From NCBI GenBank assembly GCA_025200525.1, contig CM045762.1:74459217-74523216 (forward strand): 64,000 nucleotides of DNA, written 5' to 3'. Source of the DNA: Camellia lanceoleosa. Lineage: Eukaryota; Streptophyta; Magnoliopsida; Ericales; Theaceae. The translations under genes and the position numbers were made by a program. Below, piece after piece: positions 11,301 through 21,394 of this stretch. The stretch's first letter is position 1. Each line of letters starts with the position of its first letter. Below the pieces are notes generated by a model. It saw nothing but the letters and a program-made list of their open reading frames with translations, was not told the origin of the DNA and did no database searches.

Positions 11301-12752
11301 TAACAAAACCTAACATGAGTTTTGGCCAATCCTCAATATTTAGACTCGTAGTTTTAAAGAAATTAAAATGCATTAAGAGAGTCTAACCAATCACGTCCTG
11401 GTGAGGCATTTTCGAGAGTTAGTTTATTAGCTAAAAGAGTCTACAAAAAATTATTAAAAAGATTAGTTTATTTGACATATTTTTAATTTATAATAAACAT
11501 AAGAATGTTTAAATTATTAAAATAAGAATGTTCAATTAAGAATACGAATGTTTAATTAATAACCTGCTTAAATGCAGAGGCCAAACACTACTAAAAAAAA
11601 GACTTTTTGCGACCGCTACAAACCGTCGCAAATAATAAAAAGACAGTCGCAAAAGACTTTTTGCGACTACCCATGCGACAGCAAATAGGGGTCGCGAATA
11701 TGGGGGTGGCAAATACTTTTTGTGACCGCAAAATAGTAATCGCAAACTATTTGCGACCGCCTAATCTACTTATCGCGACTAATGTTTTGCCATTGCAAAA
11801 AAATTAAAAAAATATCTACAATGTATTAGCGACCATCTTGTTATCGTCGCAAAAAAATAAATAAATAAATAAAATACCTGCAATGTTTTAGCAACCTATA
11901 TTCTCATATATATATATATATTCAAGTATTATATACAATAAATAAAAAGTGATATTTGCAAAAATTTTAATACACATGTATTATTTTCCATCACTTCTCT
12001 CAACAAAATTATCTTTCTTCAAAAAAAAAAAAAAATGTGCATACAAAATATAAACTTCTATACACACAAAACAAATATCCATCAACCATCCTTAAAAGTA
12101 TTTATACAAAATACTAATAGATTCAAGTACTAAAAAAAAAAAAAAAAATCTGAATTTAACTCTCAATATCACCTACTCAATCATATCAACTACTCCCTCA
12201 CCACTACCTGCAAAAATATACATCAATATATTAGTTGACTAACTTGGATGCCAAAACAAAAATGGATACAACGAGCACATTAATTGACTTACTTGGATGC
12301 TAAAACCTTTTCCAATAGCGGTACAAAGAGGTTCAGAATTGTTCTTAGAATCAATACTAGTTTGAAAAGAGTTAATCATTTAATCATCTCACAAAAATAT
12401 CACAGAAAAAATTAAATTTTCACTGGATATAAGCTTTCGAATGTCCTATTGGTACAAGTAACTATACAGCTGAAATTTGGACAATTCAAGCTAACACCCA
12501 ATGGTTAATTATTGAATTCTAATTATTAAGCAATGACAGGTTGTAGGCTCCATTCCAACGACTGAAAATTGTCATACAGAGTTATATGATACATTGAAAA
12601 GAAAGACTTGTACATTTTCTGGACTAGTGACAACATGTCTCATTTATGATTTCTTATTAAAGGCCAGCTGACAATAGGATACTGCAACCAAGGTAAAAGA
12701 ATATACCAACATATAATGGATTAAAAAAAAAATTAAGCACAAGACTTCTTGT

Positions 12753-12812
12753 TTAACTCCAAGGTGACTCTCCAAAAATGTCATCACAAAACATATCATT
12801 TGACGTCTCACT
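12753..12812 (-). pseudogene. Captured PRP4-type kinase exon piece (downstream)
   Basis: After a splice acceptor (TTTTGCAG at 12813 onward on the complement), the frame reads SETSNDMFCDDIFGESP and then loses similarity (WS, stop at 12753-12755). The acidic NDMFCDDIFGESP block is a hallmark just N-terminal of the kinase domain in plant PRP4 pre-mRNA-processing kinases, which act in spliceosome assembly. Only this short piece is present. It lies downstream, in the same order and orientation as in the kinase, of the fragment at 13842-13974. The match is from memory of the family, not a search. Confidence 0.7.
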
Positions 12813-13025
12813 CTGCAAAATCAAACAGAAACAGAAATCATGTACCTATATAGAACAAGCACTTAAAAGTAAAAAAATATTCAATATCAAGACTACAAAA
12901 TATGAGAATCAAGTATTTTGTCAAAAATAACTTTAGAGGACACTGGGACACATAAGAGAAGAGGCAATGCAAGCAATATAGAGATAGAATACTAGAACAA
13001 AAATACAAAGTTTTTTGGCAACAAA

Positions 13026-13250
13026 TCACACGTTAGGAGTACCCTCTCCATCCTCCAAAGACGAAATTCCTCTCAAAAGCGAAATCCCATTTTGTGGAGG
13101 ATTTGCCCACAAGAAAAGCCGAGCCAAGAACACAGTATCCACACTTTCATTCCTTCCATCAAGAGTTTTGAGCAACATTAATGATGAGATGGCAAATTTG
13201 CTCAACATGCTCCTTATCTGCCAATTGTCCTATAAGTGTTATCACCAATA
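13026..13250 (-). other. Possible further captured fragment, origin unknown
   Basis: On the minus strand a coding-like stretch GQLADKEHVEQICHLIINVA is followed by a stop. An overlapping open frame then contains DTVFLARLFLWANPPQNG. Base composition is less AT-rich than the flanks. I do not recognise the protein. Two frames alternate, so it is either a frameshifted captured exon or chance. Confidence 0.25.
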
Positions 13251-13841
13251 GAGATCACAACATGATAAAATAGCATTGATATATTAGAGAAAGAGAATCT
13301 AGGTTAGACATGCAAAGTGACTCAGATTTTTCAGCTTCAATTTTCTATGGTCCCCAGAACCAACTAATCGGGAGGAGGGGAGGAGCCACTGGAAACATAT
13401 CATTCCAATTTACCAATTGGGCATAACCAAATATTGAAGAAATTTAAAGCATATAACACAAAATCCAACTAATTAGTATTTAGTAAATAAATTATTGTTA
13501 CCAATTGACACTCATGATGCAAAGCATGCAGTAAAATACCAATAACATTAATAGGTTACATATAGAATACAAGGGGGAAAAATCATATCTGGAACCCAAG
13601 GATCTAAAACATAAGGCAAAAAATATTACATACAAGATTTATCTAAAATTGCAAACTTGAAAATTAGCTCAGGAAACCGAGGTTGTAAGGAAGCAAGGCC
13701 AGTTCATTAGCTAAAATCCTTAAATTCTCCAAGATTTAAAGCAATAAAGTGACAAGTAATTAGACTAAATAGCAAGTTGTGTACATCAAGCAATTTACCC
13801 TTATCCCCCAAATGAGGCTCATGTTGTTGATGTAATGGCTA

Positions 13842-13974
13842 AGTTTTATATTTTTCAAGGATAGCCTGTCTTCGCCTTTTACTCTCCTCCTTAATTCTGT
13901 TAAGATCTTCTTCTTCCTGATCCACAAGTTGCAATGCAATCCTTTCTTGATACTCCTGTTGTTGATCTTCATCT
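13842..13974 (-). pseudogene. Captured PRP4-type kinase exon piece (upstream)
   Basis: An acceptor (TTTGGCTGCAG) precedes an exon starting AGATGAAGATC. In the original frame it encodes DEDQQQEYQERIALQLVD followed by EEEDLNRIKEESKRRR and QAILEKYK, the charged N-terminal region of PRP4-type kinases, then a stop at 13839-13841 where similarity breaks. If spliced to the upstream exon at 14262-14334 it would be read in a different frame (MKINNRSIKK...), which stays open to a stop near 13760. The protein part is therefore not conserved in any spliced product. It shares gene origin with 12753-12812. Confidence 0.72.
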
Positions 13975-14261
13975 CTGCAGCCAAATACAAAATACATACA
14001 CCAGTCAGAAGAAAGAAAGAAAGAGGAAAAAAAAAAAAAGATTCCCCACCAAACACATGAATGTTTAGGAAAAGATACCTTTTAGATTTCTATTCATCCC
14101 CACCCACTAGATCAGTTTTAGCAACGTGATCTCTTTCTTGATCATGTTTCCTGCCCCTATTAAAATGAATAAATCCTCAACGCATCACTTCATAGCATAG
14201 CTCCACATAAATGTGGGTCTATTAATACGACAAAATTTTGTAGTTTTTGTGTTTGACTTAC

Positions 14262-14334
14262 CCAAGTTCTCAGCTGAAACTCCACCTTCAAAATCTTTTT
14301 GAAAATGTCCCAAAACATCTTGAAGGTTCTCATC
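14262..14334 (-). pseudogene. Captured exon of a CW-type zinc-finger protein
   Basis: A 73-bp exon is bounded by an acceptor (GTTCTCTTTTAAAG) and a donor (TTGG|GTAAGT). It encodes DENLQDVL followed by GHFQKDFEGGVSAENLG. This is the strongly conserved N-terminal segment of plant cysteine-tryptophan (CW) domain zinc-finger nuclear proteins, where it is followed by AKFGGYGSF in the next exon. The CW domain itself is absent. The exon starts in phase 0, the phase in which the neighbouring cellulose-synthase-like exon ends. Confidence 0.82.
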
Positions 14335-14498
14335 CTTTAAAAGAGAACAGTGATCATTTAAATTAAAACATAGAACAATTAGAACAATTAGGCATGGGTC
14401 TTAAAAACTGCCCTACATGGATATGCATTCAAAGAAAATGCACATAATGAAATACATGTACATATATATATACATATATCTTTAGGGGGTAGTCTTAC

Positions 14499-14624
14499 CA
14501 GGACATTAAGAGCACCAGCCTTAAAATTGTAGGGAGTTGATCGGCTTTTCTCTCTGGAAACATAGATAAGGTTTGGCATCGCATGACCTCTGCTGTCCTT
14601 GTCTTTTCCACTCTCTAATAGAGC
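14499..14624 (-). pseudogene. Captured exon of a cellulose-synthase-like glycosyltransferase
   Basis: A 126-bp, 42-codon, phase 0-0 exon has acceptor CAG|GCTCTA and donor CTG|GTAAGA. It encodes ...SRGHAMPNLIYVSREKSRST and FKAGALNVL. The YVSREK and FKAGALN blocks are signature motifs of the GT2 catalytic domain, just before the DxD motif, in cellulose synthases and Csl proteins. The spacing and wording fit the CslG/CslE group best. No flanking Csl exons, DxD or QxxRW motifs occur in the window, so only one exon was captured. The 164-bp intron separating it from 14262-14334 has normal plant splice signals. Confidence 0.82.
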
Positions 14625-15081
14625 CTGTTTTTCAATGCTTCGTTTATATCAACTGAGACTATTAATTCTCTATGACTTGAATTGAAACATAAATATTCCT
14701 TCAAATTTGTTGATTTCAACAAGATGCATTTCCTTATTTTTAAACAGGGAGTACAATGATTGTTCTCTAGAGACACTAGTCATATCAATACACTCATATT
14801 TGATGCCTAGTGTTTCCTGGACTTAGCTATAGAGTAATTACCATCATAGCATATTCAATTAAACATGTTATATATATATATATATATATGTGTGTGATAA
14901 AAGATAATTTAAGTGAGATTCAATTTTTGTGCTAACGTCTGTTAATTTAGTGAGTGTGTGAGTGATAGAGATATTACAATTCGTTAAGAAATTTAAAAAA
15001 AAAAAAAAAAAACCCCAACTCCTTTATTTCTTTCTCTCTCCCTATTTTTCTGTCACTCTTTGCACTAGCACATGAATAGCC

Positions 15082-15083
<2 letters not shown>

Positions 15084-15118
<35 letters not shown>
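15084..15118. repeat. (CT)n microsatellite
   Basis: A perfect run of about 17 TC units inside the CACTA element. Confidence 0.95.
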
Positions 15119-15123
<5 letters not shown>

Positions 15124-15416
15124 TTTGCTCAGTTCTGACATGAATTTTGTCAGTTAATTCACATACAAACATGTCCAAGCAATGAAAAAGTCCTTTCTCT
15201 CCCATTTTTGTTGACATATTACAAACACGTGTACATATTACAAACACATGAGAAACAAAATAATTAACAATAAGCTACAATGAATTTAAAAAATTTGTGG
15301 ACCACCCACATCACATCCCACTAATATATACAGACAGATAACAGTAATACATAGAAACATAAATAGTTATTTATAAGTTGTAAAATTAGAATCATAATAA
15401 TAGAGAGAAATTTGAC

Positions 15417-15552
15417 CTGATACATGGACTTGCTAGGAAGAAAACAAGTTGAGGCAAGCCCAAAGCAAATTGCCTTGTACTGGCCACTAGAGCTGTATGT
15501 CCCAACTTAACTAGTTTGATCTTCCATTTGGTTACTAATAGATCGCGCAACA
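15417..15552 (-). other. Exon-like segment of unknown origin in Pack-CACTA
   Basis: A strong acceptor (CCAATTTTCCTGCAG) and a donor (ATCAG|GTCAAAT) bound 136 bp. One frame is open across it (LRDLLVTKWKIKLVKLGHTA and onward), while the frame that would be in phase with the downstream 126-bp exon has a stop. I do not recognise the protein. It may be another captured exon or part of a captured intron. Confidence 0.3.
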
Positions 15553-16041
15553 CTGCAGGAAAATTGGGAAAACCCACAGGAAAATGATATAAAGAGTATT
15601 GAAAGATATGTATTGAGAATTTTGGTGGCACAATTAAAGATATAAACAATGGCCTCCGATATAGAAAATCAAATGTTGTCATGAACCATTCTTGTTGTAG
15701 GTTTCCAAGTAAAACATTCATAGATGAACACGAGATGAAGCAAAATCCTTAATGCAATGCCTAACTCTCACAAAAGAATTAATTTGTCATTACATCTAAA
15801 GCATTCATTTAAGTTATTGTATGCAGAAACAACCTGAAATTTTAATTTTGAAACATCTAAGAAACTTTCAAGAATCACACAAAATTGAGGCACACTTATC
15901 AAATAAATTTAACTAACAATATACCATTATAAATACATCCCCAAGATGTCAAATGAGGAAATAATTATAAATATACTTTTACTAGAATGGCCCCACAAAC
16001 CATAGTTTTCTATGTTCCTTGAAATTTTGACAACACCAATG

Positions 16042-16310
16042 TCATCCCATGTTCCTAATTCCAGTATTGACATCCTGGGTATCACTATCATCACTGCCAC
16101 AAATAAATTGCAAAGCTGAAAAGCTTAAAGAAGTAAGTGAAAATAACTTTACAAGAAACCTTAAAATCATACAGTTAACTTTTCAGCTACAGCATACATA
16201 GAATCCCACTTGATAATATTGTCAAAAGTGCAGAAAGTGATGATACCTAGTAGCTGAGAAATTGTTTGCCACTGGCGCAAAATAATTATCATTGTCAGTA
16301 TCTTCCATGA
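16042..16310 (-). other. Two exon-like segments of unknown origin in Pack-CACTA
   Basis: The segment at about 16247-16310 reads MEDTDNDNYFAPVANNFSAT and ends at a good donor (CTACTAG|GTATC). The segment 16042-16093 follows an acceptor (TTATTTGTGGCAG) and continues in phase as DDSDTQDVNTGIRNMG, then a stop. The in-phase junction and the acidic, non-repetitive sequence suggest two exons of one captured gene. I cannot name it. Confidence 0.4.
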
Positions 16311-17389
16311 CATCAACGAGTTAAAAATACATCGTTAGAATTCCATTAACCACTTTTTCATTTTACTACGGCTATCTGACAGCAGAGTTTAAAATACAAA
16401 AATACAAACACATACTTAATAAATTCATATATGTTTACACTAACAAAAAGGGGCCTCTGAGAGACCCAGTAATTGAAGCTAATATATATGTTGTGATAAA
16501 TTATGGAAGCTTCACACCATGTTCGTTATCACATCTGGCTCACTCTCACTCCAATCTCATTCTAATTCCTAGATGACAAATAATGGCATCTCCGCATCTA
16601 GATTGGTTGTCAATTTACAGCCTTACAAGGAAAAACTATTGTCTTAACTAATTACCCAACTTTCAAAATTCAAGTCATCAAGGACGGTAAATGAGTTTCA
16701 AAAGTGCTAAACTGCTCAAGAAAGAATGAGTGTGCCTGTGTTCCTATTCATTTTCCATAAGATCATTAAACATTTATATATGATCAAAAAGTATTGAGAA
16801 AATCATCAGTCCAATAGCACCTATCAGGTGCAATCAGTAACACATAATTAGTTACAACTTCATTCTTAATTATCCTTTAATAACGATCAAGTTTTGCAAA
16901 GAGATTTTTATTTCCACTTCTTACTTTCACTGAACAAGCTTAGTTAAAGGTAGTTTCAAAATTAAATTCATATTGACAAATATATTTATTTAATTGGAAA
17001 ATGAAAATGACAAATTTGTCATTAAATATTGTTTAAATAAATTAAATCTTCTCCGAGCTAAATTTTCAAATTGGTTGGAAAAGAAACCCACTAACGAACA
17101 TGTCGGTTATTCAACATGAACATATATATACACATAATTGTAAGAAAAAGCGAGCAATGTAGCGATTTTGCCCTCTCTCTGAAACATATATAACAATAAA
17201 CCAAAAGCAGGAAGGGGCAGATCTGCATTGCGATGTTGAATACATATACATACGTATATAAGCATTCATGTAATTATGCATTGATAGGACACTATGTACA
17301 CAATGAAGCTCAAAGATAGTCTTTGTGTGTGTGCGCGCGTAATGTAGGTGAATTTTGAGGAAGATGAAACGCATGAGAGGTGAGCTTAC

Positions 17390-17640
17390 TCTGCTGCATT
17401 TGAGCGCTCCGAGAGAACTTTTCCATGGCAAAATTAGGGTTTCTCTTCGACGAATCGCTCAAATTGCAGAGAGAAAGAGTAGATAATGTGTACGCAGATA
17501 CAAAGAGAGATTGAGAGATCGAGAGAGGTATAGAGATTGAGAGATTGAGATTGAGAGATTGAGAGATCAATCGATTGAGATCAAGAAGGATAGAGATTCA
17601 TCTTGGTGGCGAGGCGAGAGCGAGAGAGAGGTTGAGCGAG
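17390..17640 (-). other. Captured gene-like 5' end (leader, ATG, first donor)
   Basis: On the minus strand a GA-rich leader of about 150 bp is followed by AAACCCTAA (telo-box, complement of 17434-17442), common in plant 5' ends. Next come an ATG at 17426-17424, 12 codons MEKFSRSAQMQQ, and a donor A|GTAAGC. This is the layout of a plant first exon, placed just inside the right CACTA terminus and pointing toward the captured exons. It could supply a promoter and start for a chimeric transcript. I do not recognise the source gene. Confidence 0.45.
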
Positions 17641-18236
17641 CCAAGCTAGGGCAAAAGCAAATAAATAAAAGAAAATAGGAAATGTTAAATATAAATTGGG
17701 GTTTTTTTTTCTTTTGCGACGGTCAAACAAGTAGTCGCAAAAAAATAGTCGCAAAAAGTCAATTTTCTAGTAGTGAAACCATCCTTTGGTTTAAATTATT
17801 TGAACTAATTTAATCAAATTTTAAAAATAGTTAGCCTAAATTATCTAAAATAACCTAAACCAGTCCAAAGAATGTTTGAATGTCATCCTGTCAAAATGAA
17901 GGTGCCTAATTTTTTAATTCTAGACCTAATCTAAACTTGATTTCGAGTGCATATCATATATAAATTGTGGTCTACATTGATGTTAGTTACAAACCACCAA
18001 CAAATTATCAAAATACAATTAATTACGACTCATTATAATATTGATTAGGATCTTATACCCTTAATTTCTTTGTATTTGTATTGCAATGTCAATGCTGTGG
18101 CTCAAATTTAAATTTGAAACAAAATAATGCAGTTTTAGGAAGTGTAATTGATATTCTTTAATATTATTTTATCTTAATTTTAAACTTGAATCGTTGAATT
18201 ATGTCATTTACTTACGTGTCATGCTATGATAAAAAT

Positions 18237-19087
18237 TAGGGATGGCAATTTGAAACTGGCCCGACAGGAACTTGACCCCCCGACCCCGATTAGAACGGTT
18301 TTTTCCCGATGGTACTAAAAAATAAATCCCCGAAAATTTTCGGGCCGGGGACGGTGATATATTTTTCACCCTCAACCCCGGCCTACCGACCAAATCACCG
18401 TTAGCCCCGAATCAAACTTATTATATATGTCCCTTAATAGTTAATATATAACCCTCAACTATTCTGTTACATTCGTCTCTCTCTCTCTCTCACACTCTGT
18501 CTTCCCTCTACACTCTCTCACTCTCGTACATCTCTCTCTCTCATTCTCGCATCGCACCTCTCCTCTCCGCCTCCTCAACGCAGCCTGTCATCGTCCATGA
18601 CGCCGAGTCGCTGTCCACCTCGCCGTCGTCTCTGCCGTTCGTCTTCTCCTCAGCGTAGCCTTCACTTCCATTAACTCCGCCGTTCGCTCCACCTCCATCG
18701 GTGCCCTCTCTCAGATCTGTGTTGATCTCGTCCGTTGTCGCCGCCGATCAGCCGATCTACGCCGATGTCCTCTGTCGTCCTTTTTCTCTGTGTATACCTA
18801 TATGTGTATGTATAATGTATGTGTGTGCTTGTGAATGTATACATGTGAGTATGTATGTATGTATGTATGTATTTGTTGAATGTTGTTGAATGTCTCTGTG
18901 TTGAATGTTGAAACAGATTTGGATTGGGAACTTTGGCTTGGGAAACCTGATCCCCGTTGGAGGCGGGGACGGGAACCGTGATAGGTTCCCCGTCGGGGAT
19001 TGGGGCCGAGGACGGAGAAGTTTTGGCTATTGGGGATCGGGGACGGGGAGTGAGATCCTCGACCGCCCTGCCCTGTTGCCATTCCTA
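18237..19087. mobile_element. hAT-type non-autonomous element, 851 bp
   Basis: Terminal inverted repeats are TAGGGATGGCAA and TTGCCATTCCTA, flanked by a perfect 8-bp duplication ATAAAAAT (18229-18236 and 19088-19095), as hAT elements make. Subterminal regions are unusually GC-rich (ccccgaccccg on the left, ggcggggacggg on the right) and complementary in style. The interior has a (CT)n tract, a GC-rich coding-like block at about 18560-18730 and an ATGT microsatellite near 18850. No transposase was found. Confidence 0.88.
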
Positions 19088-19227
19088 ATAAAAATCAAAT
19101 CATTACCAAAAAAGTATAATAGAAATGATATTTGATTTTGTGTGAAAGTATTGTTGGTTACAACCTATTGTAAGACTTTAATTGCTATCAAAATAATTTT
19201 CAATTATGCCCAAAATTGATAATATAA

Positions 19228-19456
19228 GGCCTCCTTTGGCAAGTAGTTGTTTTAGTTTAAAAGTTAAAAAGTTATTAAAAAAATCAAAAAATCTATAACA
19301 TATATCAAAAAATAAAAGATTCTATTTTTTTATTTTTTTTTTGCATATCTTTTTATAAAAAGTCAAAAAGTTACCCTAAACATACTAGTTTTTTTACCTC
19401 ATATTTTAACAAAAAATTCAAAAAATTACTAAAATAGTATGTTCCCAAACGAGGCC
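19228..19456. mobile_element. Tourist-like MITE
   Basis: Ends GGCCTCCTTTGGC and, inverted, GGCCTCGTTTGGG, with TAA duplications at 19225-19227 and 19457-19459. The interior is AT-rich with repeated aaaaagt/actttttt motifs. PIF/Harbinger-derived. Confidence 0.85.
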
Positions 19457-19845
19457 TAACTCTAATAAATGACACAAAATCATACAGTTAAATCTAACGA
19501 CTAAAAAATAAAAAATAAAAAATGCGTACCACATGCACTAATAATATTATTAGTGATTAGAGCCAAGGAATTTTAATTAGAATGATTGATAACATGGAAC
19601 AATTGTTGTATCTCACGAATAACTAATCATCTAATAAAGAAAAAAGAATCATTAATTATTGAGAATTTTTCTTTGGTATGCCAATGTTCATCATGTACAC
19701 TCTCTAAACTTGCATATGAATCATAGAATCACACTGTCTAAACTTGCATTGAATCACATGCAATCATAATCACATCGAATTATAATTTTGACTAATGAAT
19801 TTTTAAAATAGAAAAATAAAAAGATAAAAAATTGTGCATCATAGA

Positions 19846-20233
19846 CACTACAGAAAAGTAAGATTTTAGAAACAAAAATTTGGGGACAAAATCACTTTTT
19901 AGAGACAAAATATTTTTAACGCCAAAAGTGTTATTATTTTATTTTGGTGACAAAATTGGGCATTTTGTGATAAATTATTAACTTTTTGGGACCAAAAGTT
20001 GTCTAAAAAAATAAACATTTCTGAGACTACATTATTTTGTACTTAAAAGTGCATTTATTAGCGATATTTTCAAAATTTTATCTCTAAAAGCTCATTTTTT
20101 TACTTTTCGAGATGATATTTTAACGATTACCCTTGCAACAACTAAAATTAGTCTCTAAATACTTTTTGTAACAAAATTTATATTTTTAGAGACAAAAAAA
20201 AATTAATCTCTAAAATTCTTATAAGTTGTAGTG
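19846..20233. mobile_element. Non-autonomous CACTA MITE, copy 2
   Basis: CACTACAGAAAAGTAAG to GTTGTAGTG, 388 bp, with the 3-bp duplication AGA at 19843-19845 and 20234-20236. Repeated gagacaaaa/gagaccaaa-type subterminal motifs differ from the GCGACGG motifs of the large CACTA elements here, so it belongs to a different CACTA subfamily. It is a homologue of 7453-7841. Confidence 0.9.
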
Positions 20234-20431
20234 AGAAAAGCAAAAAAAAAAAAAATGTAGAATTAAGCGGAGTTTGATTTTGTTTACTTATTTTTATAAT
20301 AGGTAAACAATGAGTAATATTATATGTAAACAAATTTTCTATTTTAGTTATATCTTTTAATCTTTAAACATGAGAAATTATACGACTCATATTAATTTTA
20401 AAAAAAATGTCTAATAAGAAATCTATTGATA

Positions 20432-20667
20432 CGCTCCGTTTGGCAAGAGTTTTTTTGGTTATTTTAGCCATAAAGACAAAATAGACTATTTTAGTCACAA
20501 CAAACAAAATATCACACTCAACCCATAATCATTACTCTTCTCTCACAAAAAAAACCAAAAAAACTAAAAAGTCAAAAAACTAAAAAACTTTTTCCAAACC
20601 AAGTTGTTTAGCTCAAGCTAAAATAGTTAAAAAAGTTAAAAAGCCAACCCACTTTCCAAACAGATGC
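20432..20667. mobile_element. Tourist-like MITE
   Basis: Ends CGCTCCGTTTGGCAAG and, inverted, GCATCTGTTTGGAAAG, flanked by ATA on both sides. Same AT-rich interior style (aaaaagtcaaaaaac) as the other copies. Confidence 0.7.
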
Positions 20668-21100
20668 ATAATATTTTTGGAAGCATTATCCATCTTCCGG
20701 ATTAGTTCTTCAACTAGAATCTACTGTTCTAAGTGAAATTTAACGAAGAAAATGGATAATCTTCGTATGTCATAAATGAGAGTGAACAACAAAATTATTT
20801 TCACCTGTGGTTTCTCTTGGAACCGTTAAAAGTTAAAAGTTAATTTTTAATTCATTTTAAATTATATCAATTTTCATATTTTTAACATATTTTTTGACAA
20901 AAGATTATAAAAAAATTAAAAAATTAATTTTTAACCACATTTTAAAAATGGGCATGTGTTAGGCCTTGTTTTATGTCCTTGCACAAAAATATTTAAAATC
21001 ACTTGATCATATATTAAATCACTTGAAAAATTCACTTATAAATCCCACATTGAAAAATGATGATTTGCTTAGTCCTAAGAATTTTTTTATATATCAATTA

Positions 21101-21353
21101 GCCTCCGTTTGGGAAGTGGGTTGACTTTTTAGCTTTTTGACTTTTTGACTTTTTTGGCTATATGAGCCTGGACTCAAAAGTTTGATTTGGGAAGGGCTTT
21201 TAGCTTTTTGACTTTTTTGACTTTTTTGTGAGAAAAGAGTGTAATGATTATGGGGTTGGATGGGATGTTTTGTCTGTTGTGGCTCATGAGCCTATTCTGG
21301 TTTTTGTGGCTCATTGAGCCAAAAAAGCCCAATGAGCCCTTGCCAAACCAAGC
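21101..21353. mobile_element. Tourist-like MITE
   Basis: Left end GCCTCCGTTTGGGAAGTGGG after TTA. The right end, inverted, is about GGCTTGGTTTGGCAAGGG. The right flank does not repeat TTA, so that boundary is approximate. Confidence 0.6.
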
Positions 21354-21394
21354 CGTCTCATTGCTTCGTATGTTTATATTATTTAAAAATTAAA

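Larger units (their letters stand above)
11586..17775 (-). mobile_element. Gene-fragment-carrying CACTA element (Pack-CACTA), 6.19 kb
   Basis: Left end CACTACTAAAAAAAAGACTT, right end AATTTTCTAGTAGTG, with the 3-bp direct duplication AAA at 11583-11585 and 17776-17778, as CACTA (En/Spm) elements make. Both ends carry clustered TTTTGCGACCG/GTCGCAAA subterminal motifs in both orientations, the kind bound by TNPA-type proteins. No transposase domain was found inside. Instead the interior holds exon pieces of at least three unrelated plant genes, all on the minus strand and bounded by splice signals, plus a gene-like 5' end next to the right terminus. That makes it a non-autonomous gene-capturing element. 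Confidence 0.88.

Noticed and set aside
12753..13974. A functional PRP4 kinase gene
   Set aside because: Only two short exon pieces are present, with no kinase domain, and both lie inside a transposon with stops where similarity ends.
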